A DNA stretch of 35,039 bases. Source: Myxococcales bacterium (GTDB lineage: Bacteria; Myxococcota_A; Polyangia; GCA-2747355). A program made the translations under genes and the position numbers. Where the stretch lies: contig JAGQIK010000291.1 of assembly GCA_020431405.1 (NCBI GenBank), forward strand, positions 1-35,039, in the 5' to 3' direction. Under the pieces are notes generated by a model that saw nothing but the letters and a program-made list of their open reading frames with translations, made no database searches and was not told where the DNA came from. Shown here in pieces: positions 1 to 10,800 of the stretch (its first letter is position 1; each line of letters opens with the position of its first letter).

Positions 1-2
1 CG

Positions 3-377
3 GCAGGCGGCGGCGGCGGCTCGCGCACCAAGAAGAAGAAAAAGAAGAGCGCCGGCGTCGACGCCGACGCGCTGCTCGCCGCGGGCGCTGGCTCGCGCGT
101 GCGCAAGAAGAAGGGCCTCTCGCGCGGTGAGGTCAAGCGCGGCATGCGGCGGCTGATGGGCCGCGTGCGCAGCTGCTTCGACAAGTACAAGGTGCCCGGC
201 CAGCTGGTGCTGCGCGTGACGGTGCAGCCGAGCGGCCGCGCCAGCGCCGTGCCGCGCGGACAGTTCGCTGGCTCCGCTACCGGTCGCTGCGTGGCGGCGG
301 GCGTCGCGCGCATCGTCAAGTTCCCGAGCTTCGCCGGACCGGCGATCAGCTTCAGCTACCCCTTCATCCTGCAGTAG
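3..377 (+). CDS. C-terminal part of an AgmX/PglI-type (TonB-like) protein, 5' end outside the window
   Basis: The reading frame is open from the first bases, so the start lies upstream. It begins with a Gly/Lys-rich low-complexity linker. The last 90 or so residues form a compact domain with a conserved Cys (SCFDKY), a PSGRA turn, a second Cys (GRCVAAGV) and a FPSFAG...YPF ending. This pattern matches the AgmX/PglI C-terminal domain common in Myxococcota, which resembles the TonB C-terminal domain. Known relatives include gliding-motility and energy-coupling-like envelope proteins. Which relative this is cannot be told from the tail alone. The TAG stop overlaps the GTG start of the next gene by one base (TAGTG), suggesting translational coupling. 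Confidence 0.75.
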   Translation, partial: AGGGGGSRTKKKKKKSAGVDADALLAAGAGSRVRKKKGLSRGEVKRGMRRLMGRVRSCFDKYKVPGQLVLRVTVQPSGRASAVPRGQFAGSATGRCVAAGVARIVKFPSFAGPAISFSYPFILQ

Positions 378-1183
378 TGCCGATGCACCATCGCCACACC
401 GTCTGCGCCCTGCTCGCGGCGCTGGCGCTGTGTGCTTCGCGACCAGCGCTGGCCACCGCGCAGGAGCCCGACGAGATCATCTACCAGGGCAAAAAGCAGC
501 AGCTGTTGTCGGTGCCGCTTTGGACCTATCCCGTCGACAAGAAGCGCCCGCTGTTCAAGCCCGAGGTGGGCAGCACGGGGTGCTGGCGCGGCTACAACGC
601 GCTGTGGGAGGTCAAACAGGGCGCGCTATGGCTGCGGGGTCTCTACCCATGCGGCGGCATGGCGATCAGCCCGCGCCCCCTCCCGTGGCACGGGCCCAAG
701 CTGCCGTTGCGCGCCACGTGGTTTTCCGGGTCGCTCCGCTTGCCGCAGGGCAAGCTGCTGCGCTACGTGCACGTCGGGCACGCGTCGATCTACGAGCGCG
801 CGCTGGTGCTCTACGTGGTGCGCGGCAAGATCGTGCGTCATCGTCTCTTCGACAACCGCGCCGACAAACGAGCGAAGCTTGGCCAGCGTCCGAGCCAAGA
901 CGCCGTCGCGCGCAGCGTGCGTGCGTTGCATAAGCGTGCCCGCGCGTGCCTTCCGCGCGCCAAGGCCAAGCGCGCTCGCCTGCCGCGTCAGCTCTCGGCG
1001 TCGCTGTGGATCTCGCGCTACGGCGCGCCGCAAAGCCTGATACTGCCGCGCGGCATCGTCACGGAGCAGAGAAGGCGCGTACTCTACGACATCATCGGAT
1101 GCGTGCACGCGTCGGCGACGCAGAGCAACTTCGGCGCGGCGCGCTACCGCTATCGCGTGCGCCTCGCGCTCTCGCTCTACTAG
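377..1183 (+). CDS. Exported protein of unknown function, coupled to the AgmX-like gene
   Basis: This 268-residue protein has a Sec-type signal peptide (hydrophobic residues about 9-27, small residues before Gln) and no lipobox. The start could be GTG at 377, overlapping the upstream stop, or ATG at 383. The first half contains a CWRGYNALWEVK segment, then WFSGSLRLPQGKLLRYVHVGH, a pattern I associate with uncharacterised exported proteins that carry GYxAxWEI and WFSGxLRIPxG signatures. The last 100 residues are Arg-rich and have two Cys. They faintly resemble the AgmX-type tail of the gene upstream (RYGxPxSL...LYDIIGC), which could make the two proteins related partners. No catalytic motif is evident. 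Confidence 0.7.
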   Translation: MPMHHRHTVCALLAALALCASRPALATAQEPDEIIYQGKKQQLLSVPLWTYPVDKKRPLFKPEVGSTGCWRGYNALWEVKQGALWLRGLYPCGGMAISPRPLPWHGPKLPLRATWFSGSLRLPQGKLLRYVHVGHASIYERALVLYVVRGKIVRHRLFDNRADKRAKLGQRPSQDAVARSVRALHKRARACLPRAKAKRARLPRQLSASLWISRYGAPQSLILPRGIVTEQRRRVLYDIIGCVHASATQSNFGAARYRYRVRLALSLY

Positions 1184-1222
1184 CTGCTGCGTTGCTGCGC
1201 TGCTGCGCTGCTAGCTGCTGCA
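1184..1222. repeat. GCTGCTGC short-period repeat between convergent genes
   Basis: The gap between the 377-1183 gene and the convergent cpoB is filled by a slippage-prone GCT/GCTGC repeat. The first copies follow the TAG stop, and the repeat runs into the 3' end of cpoB. It contains no T-tract, so it is not a classic terminator. No function is assigned. Confidence 0.6.
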
Positions 1223-2017
1223 GAAGTTCTTGTTGCGGCGGTAGCGGCGGATCAAGCGCAGCACCTTGCGGGCGGCGCGCGCGTTGCTGTTGCGGCGGAA
1301 TCGCCGCACGAAGGGGCGCAGGAACTTCTTCGCGTCGGTGCAGAACTTGAGCTGGTAGAAGCCCATCCCGCTTCGATAGTAGGCGTGGGCGACGTGCTTG
1401 GACTTGGGGTACTGCTCGATGATCTTGCCGTACTCGAGGATGGCCGGCGCGAACTTCTGCTGCTGATAGTAGCTGTCGCCGATCAGCCGCTGCGCTTGCG
1501 AGCAGCGCTTCTTGTCGGTGGGCATGGCGTTGATGAACTTGCGCAGCAGCTTGCGCGCCGAGACGTGGTCGCCGGCGTTGAGCAGGCGCTTGCCCTCGCT
1601 GAACATCTCGTCGGGCGTCTTCGCCTTCTGCTGCTGCGCGTTGCCCTGCGTCGTCTCGGTGTTGACCTCGACCTTGGCCTTGAGCTTTTCCAGCTTGCCG
1701 TTGAGGTCGTTGATCTGCTTGGCCAGCTCTTGGATCTGACCGATGAGCTTGTTGTTGTTGTGCTGGATGCGCTCGACCTGCGCTCCGACGTCGGCGCTAT
1801 TGCGCGTCAGCAGCGCGGTCGCCTTCTCCATCACGCTCTTGAGCTGCTTGCGCTTGTCCTCGGCGCGACCGATCTCGGTGGCGACCTTCTTCTTGAGGAC
1901 GGCGACTTGCTTCTTGAGCGCTTCGCCCTCGGACGCCGAAAAACAGGCGCCGAGGGCGAAGGACACGACGAGCACGCTCGCCAGCAGGCGAGCGTTGGCG
2001 GAGGCGCGACGCTTCAA
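1211..2017 (-). CDS. cpoB: CpoB/YbgF-like Tol-Pal-associated TPR lipoprotein
   Basis: This 268-residue protein has a lipoprotein signal with lipobox LGAC (Cys25). Residues about 30-115 are Lys/Glu/Gln-rich and look like a coiled coil, matching the N-terminal oligomerisation helix of YbgF/CpoB. Residues about 130-268 hold TPR-type helices (GDHVSARKLLRKFI, APAILEYGKIIEQYPKSKHVAHAYYRSG), the usual YbgF C-terminal repeats. In E. coli CpoB is periplasmic and links Tol-Pal to peptidoglycan synthesis at division; here a lipid anchor is predicted. The start is TTG at 2017, four bases after the pal stop, with GGGAG inside the pal 3' end as a likely ribosome site. The pal-cpoB order matches the usual tol cluster, but tolQRAB are not in the window. 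Confidence 0.85.
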   Translation of the reverse strand: MKRRASANARLLASVLVVSFALGACFSASEGEALKKQVAVLKKKVATEIGRAEDKRKQLKSVMEKATALLTRNSADVGAQVERIQHNNNKLIGQIQELAKQINDLNGKLEKLKAKVEVNTETTQGNAQQQKAKTPDEMFSEGKRLLNAGDHVSARKLLRKFINAMPTDKKRCSQAQRLIGDSYYQQQKFAPAILEYGKIIEQYPKSKHVAHAYYRSGMGFYQLKFCTDAKKFLRPFVRRFRRNSNARAARKVLRLIRRYRRNKNFCSS

Positions 2018-2021
2018 GCGG

Positions 2022-2774
2022 CTACTCCCAGACGAAGAGGACCTTGCGGTCGCGCGCCCAGCTCGACGGGCCGGTGCCGGTCGCTTCGAGCTTGCCCTTG
2101 GAGACAGGGCGCATCCGCTTGGTGGAGATGCCGAGCCGACGCAGATATTTGCGCACGGCGCGCGCGCGGCGGTCGCCGAGCGCGAGGTTGTACTCTTCGG
2201 TACCGCGCGGATCGCAGTGGCCCTCGAGACGGATCGTGCGGCCAGAGACCTTCTTGATGCACTCGGCGGCCTTCTGCAGCGCGGCGGTCGCCGACGACGT
2301 CAGCACGAACTCGTTGAAGTCGAAGTAGACCGGCTCGGGCGTACAGGGACCAGCGGCGGCCGGCTTGGGCGGCGCGACGCAGGTGCCGTTCTGGCACTCG
2401 TGGTTGGCCGGACAGTCGTCATCGTTGACGCACTGGCCAGGCTGCAGACAGCGACCGCTCTTGCATTTGGCGCCCGCGCCGCAGTCGGCGTCGGACGTAC
2501 AAGGCACGCAGCGGTTGTTCTTGCAGGCGCCCTGGTTGGGGCAGTCAGCAGCGGTTTCGCAGTAGCCTGGGATCTTCTGACAGGCACCGCTCTTACACTC
2601 CTGGCCTTTCTCACAGTCCTTGTCGTTGCGGCACTGCTGGCACTTCTTGTTGACGCAGAACTCGCCCTGTCGACAGTGGCTGTCTTTTTCGCAGTTGGGG
2701 TATTTGGGTGTGCAGCCTGGGGCTACGAGAGCTACGAGGCCGCCCAGCAAGAGCACGTGAACCAGTCGCGACAT
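2022..2774 (-). CDS. pal: Pal-type OmpA-domain lipoprotein with five Cys repeats
   Basis: This 250-residue protein starts at ATG 2774, behind a strong AGGAGG four bases upstream; in-frame codons further upstream are ignored. The lipobox is VAPGC (Cys21). Residues 28-132 contain five units of C-x5-C-x5-C-x4-C, 20 cysteines in perfect register, separated by short linkers. Residues about 146-250 are an OmpA/Pal peptidoglycan-binding domain, with VYFDFNEF, LEGHCDPRGTEEYN and LALGDRRARAV containing the Asp and Arg that contact diaminopimelate in Pal. It is expected to tether the outer membrane to peptidoglycan and act with Tol proteins. Canonical Pal is about 170 residues and lacks the Cys repeats, which should be disulfide-bonded in the periplasm or at the surface. 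It is the first gene of a pal-cpoB operon. Confidence 0.9.
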   Translation of the reverse strand: MSRLVHVLLLGGLVALVAPGCTPKYPNCEKDSHCRQGEFCVNKKCQQCRNDKDCEKGQECKSGACQKIPGYCETAADCPNQGACKNNRCVPCTSDADCGAGAKCKSGRCLQPGQCVNDDDCPANHECQNGTCVAPPKPAAAGPCTPEPVYFDFNEFVLTSSATAALQKAAECIKKVSGRTIRLEGHCDPRGTEEYNLALGDRRARAVRKYLRRLGISTKRMRPVSKGKLEATGTGPSSWARDRKVLFVWE

Positions 2775-2799
2775 GCCGCCTCCTAATTGAGTGGCCAGA

Positions 2800-2828
2800 A
2801 CCCTATTCCTCTCTTGATGCCCTGTCAA
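2800..2828 (-). promoter_or_regulatory. Sigma70-type promoter for pal-cpoB
   Basis: On the minus strand, a perfect TTGACA (2823-2828) is followed after exactly 17 bases by TAGGGT (2800-2805). It lies about 25 bases upstream of the pal start codon. The -35 is consensus and the -10 is weak (3 of 6). No competing signal was seen in the pal/regulator divergent gap. Confidence 0.6.
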
Positions 2829-2957
2829 CGCGTCCCTGACGGGCTTCTTTCACCTCGATTTCGCGTCGTTGCCCTGCCAGAACCGCCGCCCGTGGAGCGG
2901 TGTTAGACTCGCCGAGCCGGGGCCGGGTTGGCGGTCCGCAACGAGTGAAGGGAAAGC

Positions 2958-4331
<1,374 letters not shown>

Positions 4332-4365
4332 TATCGGCAACGAGCCATCGAAAGGAGCTACCGGT

Positions 4366-5529
4366 ATGAGGTGTCTCGTCTTCGGCCTCGCGGCGCTCGC
4401 CTGCAGCTTCGCAGGCAACGCCATTGCTGCTCCCGCGCGCTCGCCGTCCGCGGCGAAGCCAGCGGCTGCGAAGTCGCCGCGCATCGAGCTGTCGCCGGTC
4501 AAGCTCGGCGTGGTGCCGTCGTGGGCCGCGTCGCTCGGCCCGAGCGTCGACGTGCCGCGCCGTCTATCCGATCGCAGCTGGCGCCTCGCCCAGGCGGGCA
4601 GCGACGAGCCGAGCAAGCCGGGCGCCAAGAAGAAGCCTGGCAGCGACGAGCCGGCCAAGCCGGGCGCGAAGAAGAAAACCGACGAGCCGAGCGCGCCGAG
4701 CAAAGGCACCGGCGCCGCGACGCCGGCAGCCAAGCCGTCCGACGAGCCGGGTAAGGGCGGCTCGGGCTCCGACGAGCCGGGCAAGAGCGGCGGCACCGAC
4801 GAGCCCAACAAGGGCGGCGGCAAAGGCGAGCCGGCTGGCGGTCCGCCGACGGTGGCCAAGAAGGCCTCGGCCAAGGTGCAGTACGGCATCGGCCTGCACG
4901 TGCGCGCGATCTTCGTGCACCAGTGGCTGCTCAACCTTTTTCTCGACGAGAGCACCAACCTCAACTCGGTGGCCTTCGGCGGCGAGTTCATCCGCCGCAA
5001 AGGCAACTTCGATCTGATCGCCTCGGTGGACTTCGGCTTCTACAGCCCCGCCAACGGCAACTACCTCGGCAACGGCAAGAACCCCGCCGTCGACACCGAC
5101 TACATCGACTTCCGCGGCCTCAACGTGCTGTCGTTCTCGGTGCACTTCATCTGGCACCACTACTTCACCAACTGGCTGTCTTTGGTGTGGGGCGCCGGCG
5201 TCGGCCTCGGCATCGTGCTCGGCGAGATCTGGCGCATCAGCAACCAGGGCTGCACCGTCGACAACGCGGGCGACGAGAACACCTGCTACCCGCGCTCGCT
5301 CGGCTCGCCGAAGAGCCCCGAGCAGTGGGCCGAGAAGTGCACCAAGGAAGGCTCCGACAGCGTGGCCAACCCGTGCTTCTACAAGGAAGACGACGTGTGG
5401 CCGGTGGTGCCGATGATCCACCTGCTGATCGGGCTCAACTTCAAGATCAGCGAGCAGTTCAGCGTGCGTCTCGACGGCGGCTTCCGCAACGCCTTCTACA
5501 TCGGCACGACCGGGCATTACTTCTTCTGA
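4366..5529 (+). CDS. Outer-membrane beta-barrel candidate with a (S/T)DEPxKxG linker
   Basis: This 387-residue protein has a signal peptide (1-22, ending AIAA). AGGAG lies eight bases before ATG 4366. Residues about 75-165 are a low-complexity linker of repeated SDEPGK, TDEPNKG and PGAKKK units, highly charged and probably disordered. Residues about 168-387 alternate hydrophobic and polar residues in Gly/aromatic-rich strands ([51 protein letters not shown]) and end in Phe-Phe, as outer-membrane barrels often do. An insertion with four Cys (about residues 305-345) could form loop disulfides. A barrel tethered by a flexible N-terminal arm is inferred, and the substrate is unknown. It follows the sigma54 activator by 34 bases. 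Confidence 0.7.
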   Translation: MRCLVFGLAALACSFAGNAIAAPARSPSAAKPAAAKSPRIELSPVKLGVVPSWAASLGPSVDVPRRLSDRSWRLAQAGSDEPSKPGAKKKPGSDEPAKPGAKKKTDEPSAPSKGTGAATPAAKPSDEPGKGGSGSDEPGKSGGTDEPNKGGGKGEPAGGPPTVAKKASAKVQYGIGLHVRAIFVHQWLLNLFLDESTNLNSVAFGGEFIRRKGNFDLIASVDFGFYSPANGNYLGNGKNPAVDTDYIDFRGLNVLSFSVHFIWHHYFTNWLSLVWGAGVGLGIVLGEIWRISNQGCTVDNAGDENTCYPRSLGSPKSPEQWAEKCTKEGSDSVANPCFYKEDDVWPVVPMIHLLIGLNFKISEQFSVRLDGGFRNAFYIGTTGHYFF

Positions 5530-5921
5530 CCGCGCGTCGCGCTAGGCGTGTATATCGCGCGAAACGCGTGATTCGTGCCCGCACACAGCTCGCCTAACCT
5601 CCCGTAACCAAACCAGCCCACATGACGGTTTCTGCGTGGCCATCTCGAGGTCACGCAGTCGCCTCGAATCGTGCATTTTGCTTGTGGATAGCCTGTTGAT
5701 AAGGCCTGTGGAAAGGGGGCCTATCAACACCCAGGCGAGCTAGAAGTGGCTGATATTTATCAGCTAAGAGACGCTAATCCCCAGCCTGTGGATAAACCAG
5801 TCCACATGTTGGCATTCTTACCAAACACGATCACGCCGACCGTGACTATGTGCGCCGACCTACGGATGGAGCGCCCGCCGCCGAACCCTATCGCGAGGCG
5901 GGCAAGGGGCCAAATTTTCGA
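5530..5921. other. Gene-free convergent gap with DnaA-box cluster (oriC-like candidate within 5610-5808)
   Basis: This 392-bp gap between convergent genes is visibly richer in AT than its surroundings. Using TGTGGATAA as the DnaA-box reference, it holds a perfect copy at 5787-5795 and near copies at 5683-5691 (TGTGGATAG), 5694-5702 (TGTTGATAA), 5707-5715 (TGTGGAAAG) and 5721-5729 (reverse, CTATCAACA). The first three direct boxes are 11 and 13 bases apart. A near-perfect inverted repeat pairs 5694-5706 with 5718-5729. A perfect palindrome lies at 5749-5764 (7-bp arms, TT centre). A 15-base direct repeat, AAACCAGYCCACATG, occurs at 5610-5624 and 5794-5808. These are features of a replication origin or DnaA-binding locus. 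Against oriC, flanking genes point toward the region and dnaA/dnaN/parA are not seen. A bidirectional terminator is the main alternative for the hairpin. Confidence 0.45.
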
Positions 5922-7859
5922 CTATCTCAGCCGCCGTACGTCCCCGTCGCGCACCGTGACGAGCGCCGCGTCGAAGTGCTCGGCCAGTGGGATGACGTAC
6001 TTTCGTGACTGGCCGACCATCGTCTTGAAGTCTGCCGCCGTGATCTCGCCATGCGCTTGCAGGTAGCTGCGCAGCCGCGACTCGAGCTCGTCGAGCACCT
6101 CGCGATGAAACAGCAGCGTCTGCACGCGCACCAGAGTGCCGCGCGACAGCAGCAGCTTGCGGGCGCCATCGATGCGTTGGTCGTCGGCGTCGATGCGATC
6201 CGAGAGCTCGCTGTCCCAAGGCGGCGCGAGGCCAGCGCTCCGGTAGAGCGCCGCGATCTGGTCGGCCACCGGGCCAAGCGCGCCGTGCACGCGCTCGCGG
6301 TGGGCCGGACGCAGACAGACGTCTTGCTCGCTGGCGAGCTCGCCGCGCTGGTTTAGCTCGTCGAGCAGCCGTGAGAAGAGCTTGGGCGCCACGCCGTCAG
6401 GCAGGCGCGAGTGAAGCTCGGCGCGGCTGATGCCGAGCTTGAGCGGCTGCTGGCGGTGATGCGTGTCGACAAGCTCGAGCATCTCGGCGCGCAGGGCCGC
6501 GGCGTGCTCGCCGTGTACGACGGCGAAGCTCGGCTCGTCGAAGCGTAGGAGGCGCCCGTCCGCGACCAGCTCGCGCAAGAGCTCCGCGATCTGCGTCGCG
6601 CCGAAGCGCAGGCGCGGCTCGAGGTCGGCGCGCTCCATGCCCGCTTCGCCCGCCTCGTAGACCTCGGCGAGCAGGCGCTCGGCGGGCGCGGCGTGCTCGA
6701 GCGCGGCGAGGCGCGCGACGGCGTCGCGATCGCGCGCGCGCAGCTTGCTCGACAAGACGCGCAGCACCTCGCCGCCGCCGATGGTGGTGCCGTGGTTTTG
6801 CTGCTTGGCGAAGCCGCGCAGCACGAAGCGATCACCGGGCAGCGCCACCACCGGCACGTCGAAGCGAAGCTGCGCTAGCGCGCTCTTGCCGGCCTCGAGC
6901 GGCTCGCGCTGCGACAGCAGCACCAGGCTGCACATCTGCTGGCGCGTGCCGAGGTGAAAGAGCACCTTGCTGCGCGCCTTGAGCGCGCTGCGCGTGCTGC
7001 CGAGCAGCTCGACGCGCACGTCGAGCATCGACGAGCAGCGCAGCCGCCCGACGTGCGCGACGACCTCGCCGCGCGCGATGGCGTCGCGGTCGACGCCGCC
7101 GAGGTTGAGCGCGGTGCGCTGGCCAGCGACGGCCTGCGCCACGCTCTCGCCGTGCACCTGCACCGTGCGCACGGTGGCGCGCTCGTTGACGGGCAGCACC
7201 TCGATGGCGTCGCCAGCCTTGATGGTGCCCGAGATCAGCGAGCCGGTGACGACGGTGCCGAAGCCCTTGAGCGAAAAGACGCGGTCGAGCGGCAGGCGCA
7301 GCGGGCCGTCGATGGCGCGGTCGTCGAGGGCCGCGATGTGCTCGGCGAGTGTCTTGCGCAGCACGTCGATGCCATCGCCGGTCTGCGCCGAGCAAGGGAT
7401 GATCGGCGCTTCGGCGAGGGCGCCCGCCTCGCGCAGCGTCTCGCGCACGTCTTCGATGGCGAGCTCGCGAAAGTCGTCGTCGACGAGGTCGCTCTTGGTC
7501 AGCGCCACGATGCCGCGCTGCACGCCGAGCAGCCGGCAGATGTCGAGATGCTCGCGGGTCTGCGGCATTACGCCTTCGTCGGCGGCGATGACGAGCATCA
7601 CCAGATCGATACCGCCAGCGCCGGCGACCATCGCTTTGATGAAGCGCTCGTGGCCCGGCACGTCGACGATGCCGATGCGCGCCGGCGGGTCGAGCCCGTC
7701 GTCGCGGCCGAGATCGAGGTGCGCGAAGCCGAGCTCGATGGTGATGCCGCGGCGCTTCTCTTCAGCGAGCCGGTCGGTATCGACGCCGGTGAGCGCGCGC
7801 ACCAGCGACGTCTTGCCGTGGTCGATATGACCGGCGGTGCCGACGATAAACGATCGCAT
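5922..7859 (-). CDS. selB: Selenocysteine-specific elongation factor SelB
   Basis: This 645-residue protein starts at ATG 7859, immediately before the G domain. G1 is [11 protein letters not shown] (residues 7-17), G2 lies in the [11 protein letters not shown] region, G3 is DVPGHERF and G4 is TKSD. EF-Tu-like domains II and III follow, and the last 250 or so residues carry repeated winged-helix units that bind the SECIS mRNA hairpin. The [10 protein letters not shown] spelling and the long C-terminal extension separate SelB from EF-Tu and IF2. It delivers Sec-tRNA to in-frame UGA codons. It lies 35 bases after the stop of the large GYF/TPR gene in the same direction, so co-transcription is likely. 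selA, selD and tRNA-Sec are not in the window. Confidence 0.95.
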   Translation of the reverse strand: MRSFIVGTAGHIDHGKTSLVRALTGVDTDRLAEEKRRGITIELGFAHLDLGRDDGLDPPARIGIVDVPGHERFIKAMVAGAGGIDLVMLVIAADEGVMPQTREHLDICRLLGVQRGIVALTKSDLVDDDFRELAIEDVRETLREAGALAEAPIIPCSAQTGDGIDVLRKTLAEHIAALDDRAIDGPLRLPLDRVFSLKGFGTVVTGSLISGTIKAGDAIEVLPVNERATVRTVQVHGESVAQAVAGQRTALNLGGVDRDAIARGEVVAHVGRLRCSSMLDVRVELLGSTRSALKARSKVLFHLGTRQQMCSLVLLSQREPLEAGKSALAQLRFDVPVVALPGDRFVLRGFAKQQNHGTTIGGGEVLRVLSSKLRARDRDAVARLAALEHAAPAERLLAEVYEAGEAGMERADLEPRLRFGATQIAELLRELVADGRLLRFDEPSFAVVHGEHAAALRAEMLELVDTHHRQQPLKLGISRAELHSRLPDGVAPKLFSRLLDELNQRGELASEQDVCLRPAHRERVHGALGPVADQIAALYRSAGLAPPWDSELSDRIDADDQRIDGARKLLLSRGTLVRVQTLLFHREVLDELESRLRSYLQAHGEITAADFKTMVGQSRKYVIPLAEHFDAALVTVRDGDVRRLR

Positions 7860-7894
7860 CGAGGTCACCGTTGGACGCGGGTCGCGAGCTGACC

Positions 7895-10800
7895 CTAGTC
7901 GTCTTCTTTCTTGGGGGGCTTCCAGCCGAGGCCGCGCAGGATCTTCTCGGCGACCGAGCGCGCGGCGTCGGTCTTCTTCGAGATCTGCATGTAGGTGGCG
8001 AGGGCGGCCTTGGCGGCGGCCTTGCGACCCAGCTTGTGCAGCACGGTGCCGAACAGATAGAACGCCTCGGGGCGCCACATGTCGGTGGGCTTGGCGTAGG
8101 TGGTGGCCATCTTGAGGTGCGTCGCGGCGCGCGGGTAGCGGTGCGTGTCGCTGAGGATCTGTCCCAGCTTGAGGTGCGCCTCGCCGAGGGTGGCGTCCTT
8201 TTTGACGGCCGTCTCGTAGGCGGCGCGCGCGAGGCGCTCCTTGCCGAGGTCACCCAGCGCGATGCCTTTGTAGAGGTAGGCGTCGCCGCGCTCGGGCTCG
8301 CGCTTGATCACCGAGTCGATCTCGCGCAGGCCGTCTTTGACGGCGCCGCCCTTGATCAGCAGCTTGGCGCGCTTGAGGCGCAGGTCGACGCGCTTGGGCT
8401 CGAGCTTGAGCGCCTGCTTGTAGGCGTCGGTGGCCTCGGCGGTGCGGCCTAGCTGCTCGAAGATCTTGGCCTGGATCTCGAAGAACTCGGCGCTCTTTTC
8501 GCGGTTGATGGCCTGGTTGATCTCGACCAGCGCTTCGCCGAGCTGACCTTGCGCCAGCCGCGCCTCGGCGCGCAGCGCGCGCGCGCGCGCCATCGTGGGG
8601 TGATCGCGCAGCACCGTCTCGGCCTGCGTGAGCGCCTTCTTGACCGCGCCGGCGGCGATGTAGGCCTTGGCGGCGGACATGCGCGTCTCGGCCGAGGGGT
8701 GGTCGACGAGCACGGCCTTGTCGAACTCGGCGGCAGCCTGCTTGTACTTCTTGGTCTCGAGGTAGAGCCTGCCGAGCGCCGCGGCGAGGCCCGAAAAGCG
8801 CGCGTCGCGAAGTTTCAGCTCCTCGAAGCCCTTGAGCGCGGCCTCGAGCTTGCCCTGTAGAAAGAGCGTTCGCGCGATGTTGAAGCGCGCCATGTTGAGG
8901 TTGCCGTCGAGGGCCAGCGCCTCTTGAAACGCCTTGTAGGCCTCGTCGAACTGCTTGGTGGCGAGGTTGGCCTCGCCGATGGCGTTGCGCACCTCGGCCG
9001 AGCGCGGCATCGCCGTCGAAGCCTGCTTGAGCGTGGCGAAGGCGTCGGTGGTCTTGTTGCGGCGCAGGTAGACCTTGCTGAGCTGGTAGTAGGGCTCGAA
9101 GTAGGTCGGCTTGAGCTTGATCGAGGCCTCGTAGTTTTTGATCGCGCCCTGCACGTTGTGCGCTTCTTCGGAGCGGCCGAGCAAAAACCGGATCTGCGCG
9201 TCGCGCGGCGCCGTCTTGGCGAGCTGCAGCAGCACCTTGCGCGCGTCGAGCGTCTTGCCCATCGCCAGGTGCGTGCGCGCGATCATGATCGTCGCCTCGC
9301 GTTTGCCCGAGCGCTCGGCCTTGCTGAAGTGGACGAGCGCCTCCTTGTAGGCACCGGCGGCGAATTGCAGCCGGCCCATGCCGAGGTGCGCGCGCGTGTT
9401 CTGCTGGCGGCTGAACTGCAGCGCCGACTGGAAGCGCGCGCGGGCCTGATCGACGCGGCCTTCTTTGGCGTGAAGCTCGCCGATGCGCGTGTGCGCGGCG
9501 CTGATCTCGCTGCGCGCCGCCGACGTCTGCGGCATCTTCGCTACGCGTTGCCAGGCGGCGAGCGCCTCCTTGGGCTTCTTGTCGACGAGCAGATCGCCCG
9601 ACAGCAGCAGCAGCCCTGGGTGGTTGGGGGCGACCTGCAGACCGGCCTGCACGTGCGCCTGCGCTTGGCGGGCGTTGTTGAGGTGCTTTTCGACCTGCGC
9701 GGCGCCAAACAGCGCCGCCGGCAGCTTGGGTTTGACCGCCAGCGCGCGCTTGAAGGCGGTCTGCGCGCCGGCGTAGTTCTTCTTCTCGAGCTGCGCCCAG
9801 CCGAGGTAGACGGCGGCCTCGGGATCGGAGGGCTCGCGGTCGGAGATCAGGCGCAGGTTGGCCACCGCCTCGTCGACCTTGTTGTCGGCGAGCTTGTAGA
9901 GCGCGCGCGCCTTCTGCAGCTCGATCTTCGGCTCGGCGACGGTCGCCAGCGAAGCGATGAGCGTGTTGGCTTGGTTGAGCTTGGAGACGCTCGGGCCGAA
10001 GCGCACGATACGCGCGAGCAGCGCCTGCGCCTGCAGCGACTTGGCGTCTTCGACGGAGGCGACCTTACGCGCCGTGATGAACGCGCCGTGCGCCATGCGG
10101 TAGCCGCCGAGCGTGTCGCGCCGAAGCTGCGCGCGGCCCGAGCGCAGCGCGTTTCGCGCCTTGCTCAGCGCCGAGGACTTGCCGGTGATGAGGTTGATGC
10201 CGAAGAAGCCGTAGTCGGTGAGCAGGCCCATGGCCAGGCCGGCGACGATGAGGAACACGCCGGCGCCGACGCCGATCATCATCGGCGCCTTGCCGCGCGT
10301 CTTCTTGCGGCGCGTCTTGCGCTTCTTGTCGAGCGCGTCGAGATCGGCGTCGACCGCGGCAGCGTCGGCGGCGGCGCGCATCTCGAGCTCGCCCGACGAT
10401 GGCGCCTCGAAGCGCACGATCTCGTCGTCGCCGTACTCCTTGGGCGCGACGACGTCGATGTGCGGGCCGCCGTGGCCGCCCTTGGGCCGCAAGAGATCGG
10501 TGCCGCCGCCCATGCCGCCGGCGGGCGCCGGCAGATCGATCGTGCCGCCGGGCAACCCGGTCTGGCCCACCGCGGGCGTCGGGTAGTCGATGCCGCCGGC
10601 GGGCGCCGGCAGACCCGTGGTGTGCGCGGGCGTCGGCAAGTCGATGCCGCCCGACGGCGCGGGCAGGTCGATGCCGCCCGAGGGGGCGGGCAGGCCGATG
10701 GTGTTTGCCGGCGTGGGCAGATCGACCCCGCCGGCAGGCGCGGGCAGGCCGACGTTTCGCGACGGCGTGGGCAGATCGATGCCGCCCGCGGGCGCCGGCA

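Noticed and set aside
5746-6066. A 106-residue plus-strand frame overlapping the DnaA-box gap and the selB end
   Set aside because: It lacks a ribosome site, has atypical composition and overlaps the conserved selB C-terminus.
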